A stretch of DNA of 64,000 bases, from positions 992,001-1,056,000 of the forward strand of contig NZ_CP168083.1 of the NCBI RefSeq assembly GCF_049478495.1. The letters run 5' to 3'. The notes beneath the pieces are model-generated. The model made no database searches, was not told the origin of the DNA, and saw only the letters and a program-made list of their open reading frames with translations. Positions 61,696 through 64,000 of this stretch are shown piece by piece. This DNA is from P36-A1 sp049478495. Its GTDB lineage: Bacteria; Bacillota_I; Bacilli_A; JAJDGJ01. How positions within the stretch are numbered: the stretch's first letter is position 1; every line of letters begins with the position of its first letter. The position numbers and the translations under genes are program-made.

Positions 61696-64000
61696 TTATT
61701 GAGCTAATTTCATTAATCTGTTATAACGTTTTTCAGCATCTACTTTAGCTTGTTCGAATAACTCATCCATTTGTCCTGGATTAACTCTGCTTAATTGAGA
61801 GAAACGAGTTTCATTAGCTAAGAAGTCTTTGAATAAATCAAAGTTTGCAGGTTTTCCATCGATTTGAAGTGGGTTTTTACCAGCATCTTCAAGTCTTGGG
61901 TCGAATCTGAATAGGTTGAAGTATCCACATTCAACTGCTTTTTTCTGTGTAATTTGGTGATTCATTAATCCACCTTTAATTCCGTGTTCAATACATGGAG
62001 AATAAGCAATAATTAATGAAGGTCCATTATAGCTTTCAGCTTCTTGGAACGCTTTAATAACTTGTGCTTGGTTTGCACCCATAGATACTTGAGCAACATA
62101 TACATGACCATAAGTCATACAAATTTGTGCAAGGTCTTTTTTAGCTGTTTGTTTACCTGAAGCAGCAAACTTAGCAATTGATCCACGTTGAGATGATTTA
62201 GATGATTGACCACCAGTGTTAGAATAAACTTCAGTATCTAGAACTAAAATGTTAACATTTAAGTCATTAGCTACTACGTGATCTAATCCACCGTAACCGA
62301 TGTCATAAGCCCATCCATCTCCACCAATAATCCATACTGATTTGTCAACTAGGTCTTGACCTAATTTAGCCATAGTATCTTTTACTGTTGTATTAGATGA
62401 TTTTGCAGCTAAATCAATGATAGTTGGAGCGATTTCTCTTTCTTCTTCTCTTGATGTAGTTGCTAAATATTTAGTGAATGCATCTTTTAATTCAGCTTCA
62501 ACACTATCCATGTTTTCTGTAATTAAATGTTTGATATCATTACGTTTGTGATCTTGAGCAAGTCTCATACCGTAACCAAATTCAGCATTATCTTCAAATA
62601 ATGAGTTAGCCCATGCAGGTCCATTTCCATTTTCGTCAGTTACGAATGGAGTTGAAGGAGTTGATCCACAATAGATTGAAGAACAACCAGTTGCATTAGC
62701 AATTAAAGCATCTTTACCGAAGTATTGAGTCATTAATTTGTAGTATGGAGTTTCTCCACAACCAGCACATGCTCCAGAAATTTCGAAGTATGGTTTTTGG
62801 AATTGAGATCCTTTAACTTGGTTAAGTGGGTATTTGTTTGTTTTATAAGTTACATTTGTATAAACGTAATCAGATACTGGTGCTTTAGGAAGTTCTTCAT
62901 GAATATCTTTCATTTCAAGAGCTTTATTTCCCATTTTACCAGGACATTCAACTACACATAATGCACAACCAACACAGTTTTCTTGTGTTACTTGAATTGT
63001 ATATTCTAAACCGTCCATGTCTTTTCCAACTGGTGCGATTGTTTCTAATCCTTCAGGAGCATTAGCTTTTTCTTTTTCGTCTACTAAGAATGGTCTAATA
63101 GTAGCGTGAGGACATACGAATGCACATCTATTACATTGGATACAGTTTTCTTTAATCCATGATGGTACTGAAGTTGCAATTGTACGTTTTTCATTAAATG
63201 TAATGTCTGGTCTCATTCCACCATTTATTAATAAATCAGTAGTGAATGAACTAACAGGCATGTCATAACCTTGTAATGTGTTAATTGGCATAACAAAGTT
63301 ATCAAAGTAATCATCACCACTAGTTGGGTGAATGTATGTTGGATTTAAAGAAGTCCAAGCAGGATCAATAGCGATTTCTACTAGTCCATCTTTACCATTA
63401 TCGATTGCTTTATAGTTAAGTTCAACAATGTCCATACCTTTTTTAGCGTATGTTTTATTTGCTGCTTCTTTCATATAACCAATTGATTTTTCGTAAGGAA
63501 TAATTTGTTCATTTAAAGCAAAGAATGCTGATTGAAGGATTGTGTTTGTACGACGACCCATTCCAATTTTGTCTGCAATGTGAGTTGCATCAATAATGAA
63601 GAATTTTGCTTTTTTACTTGCTAAAGCATATTTAACTGCTTCAGGTAAGTGATCAATAATTTCATCTTTTGTATATGTAGTATTTAAAAGGAAAGTTCCA
63701 CCTTCTTTTAAGTTAGCTAACATATCATATTTTTCTAAATATGAATCTAGAGAACATGAAATGAAATCAATGTTTCTTACATAGTAAGTTGATCTGATTG
63801 GAGTTTTACCAAATCTTAAGTGAGATCTTGTTGCTCCACCAGCTTTTTTAGAATCGTATGCAAAGTAAGCTTGTGCATATAAATCTGTTTTGTCCCCAAT
63901 AATTTTGATTGAGTTTTTATTAGCAGATACAGTTCCATCTGAACCTAATCCGTAGAATAAACATGAAGTATAATCAGCTTCAACTTTGAAAGTAGGATCT
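61696..64000 (-). CDS. Pyruvate:ferredoxin (flavodoxin) oxidoreductase, partial at right edge
   Basis: The frame is open to the window end, giving about 767 C-terminal residues of a protein usually near 1170; the ATG at 63723 is internal (the stretch before it reads V-R-N-I-D-F-I-S-C-S-L). It oxidises pyruvate to acetyl-CoA and CO2, reducing ferredoxin. Two 4Fe-4S motifs (C-I-Q-C-N-R-C-A-F-V-C-P and C-V-G-C-A-L-C-V-V-E-C-P) and the thiamine pyrophosphate motif G-D-G-W-A-Y-D-I-G-Y-G-G..S-N-T-G-G-Q-S are visible. A single-chain enzyme typical of anaerobes; likely the ferredoxin supply that AOR also uses. Codon choice is less extreme in A+T, as expected for a highly expressed gene. Confidence 0.95.
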   Translation of the reverse strand, partial: DPTFKVEADYTSCLFYGLGSDGTVSANKNSIKIIGDKTDLYAQAYFAYDSKKAGGATRSHLRFGKTPIRSTYYVRNIDFISCSLDSYLEKYDMLANLKEGGTFLLNTTYTKDEIIDHLPEAVKYALASKKAKFFIIDATHIADKIGMGRRTNTILQSAFFALNEQIIPYEKSIGYMKEAANKTYAKKGMDIVELNYKAIDNGKDGLVEIAIDPAWTSLNPTYIHPTSGDDYFDNFVMPINTLQGYDMPVSSFTTDLLINGGMRPDITFNEKRTIATSVPSWIKENCIQCNRCAFVCPHATIRPFLVDEKEKANAPEGLETIAPVGKDMDGLEYTIQVTQENCVGCALCVVECPGKMGNKALEMKDIHEELPKAPVSDYVYTNVTYKTNKYPLNQVKGSQFQKPYFEISGACAGCGETPYYKLMTQYFGKDALIANATGCSSIYCGSTPSTPFVTDENGNGPAWANSLFEDNAEFGYGMRLAQDHKRNDIKHLITENMDSVEAELKDAFTKYLATTSREEEREIAPTIIDLAAKSSNTTVKDTMAKLGQDLVDKSVWIIGGDGWAYDIGYGGLDHVVANDLNVNILVLDTEVYSNTGGQSSKSSQRGSIAKFAASGKQTAKKDLAQICMTYGHVYVAQVSMGANQAQVIKAFQEAESYNGPSLIIAYSPCIEHGIKGGLMNHQITQKKAVECGYFNLFRFDPRLEDAGKNPLQIDGKPANFDLFKDFLANETRFSQLSRVNPGQMDELFEQAKVDAEKRYNRLMKLAQ

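Noticed and set aside
61696..63723. Pyruvate oxidoreductase starting at the ATG at 63723
   Set aside because: The frame continues upstream to the window edge with typical PFOR sequence, so this ATG is internal and the gene is cut by the window.
1..64000. CRISPR arrays, tRNA or rRNA genes, insertion sequences, prophage
   Set aside because: Intergenic stretches were read on both strands; no spaced repeats, cloverleaf sequences, transposase or phage genes were found.
1..64000. TGA read as tryptophan (Mycoplasma code)
   Set aside because: Several genes end properly at TGA (for example at 6839-6841 and 13260-13262) and Trp is encoded by TGG, including in the leader peptide.

Overview
This 64 kb window is chromosomal DNA of a strongly AT-rich Bacillota bacterium (roughly 70% A+T or more by eye). 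The pointers are RNase M5, a perfect CIRCE element, a BmrCD-type ABC exporter, paired YmfF/YmfH-like M16 proteins, KtrAB, the YdbS/YdbT pair, and GGAGG-type ribosome binding sites almost everywhere. TGA is used as a stop codon, so this is not a Mycoplasma-type code. Pyruvate:ferredoxin oxidoreductase, a tungsten aldehyde:ferredoxin oxidoreductase, and the absence of respiratory genes suggest a fermentative anaerobe, perhaps near Erysipelotrichia or related low-GC lineages; the genus cannot be told from this window. No tRNA, rRNA, CRISPR array, prophage or insertion sequence was seen.

Layout. 0-10 kb: gatC (cut by the edge), ligA and rnc, then corA, a small exported protein, an AtoE-type fatty acid carrier, small unknown genes and recG. 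10-17 kb: one long operon, rnmV-rsmA-ispE-two ABC half-exporters-pyrimidine nucleoside phosphorylase. 18-28 kb: ftsK with two M16 proteins, a HAD protein coupled to a YfhP-like membrane protein, and divergent ktrB/ktrA. 28-33 kb: an aromatic amino acid type ABC importer with two paralogous binding lipoproteins, each behind its own leader-peptide attenuator. 33-40 kb: YdbS/YdbT, clpB under CIRCE control, folD. 40-51 kb: a tungsten/pterin cofactor island (moaA, aor, moaD, thiF-like, tupABC behind a Moco/Tuco-type riboswitch, two moeA, moaC, MOSC, moaB). 51-64 kb: a Fic protein, ogt-glpX, aminotransferase-alr, the fmt-lepA-hemW-fur operon, rpsT, an ECF S component and a PFOR cut by the right edge.

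Most interesting is the 30.0-32.8 kb region. Two tandem units of promoter, leader ORF, hairpin cascade and binding-protein gene are clearly duplicates. One leader peptide has the codons Trp-Ser-Trp (S-W-S-W-M). The other ends in N-Y-F-F-S-Y-F-R. Both leaders can fold into mutually exclusive hairpins ending in an intrinsic terminator, the classical arrangement of ribosome-mediated attenuation, which is unusual for trp-type control in Bacillota (normally T-box or TRAP). The units appear to have changed amino acid specificity after duplication while sharing one permease and ATPase.

The second highlight is the tungsten island. A leader resembling the Moco riboswitch but lacking its P3 arm (the Tuco form) precedes the tungstate transporter. 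A 19-base perfect palindrome overlaps the promoter of the tungsten enzyme. Neither moaE nor mobA is present in the island. Genes are tightly packed, often with 1-17 base overlaps, and convergent pairs share bidirectional terminators.
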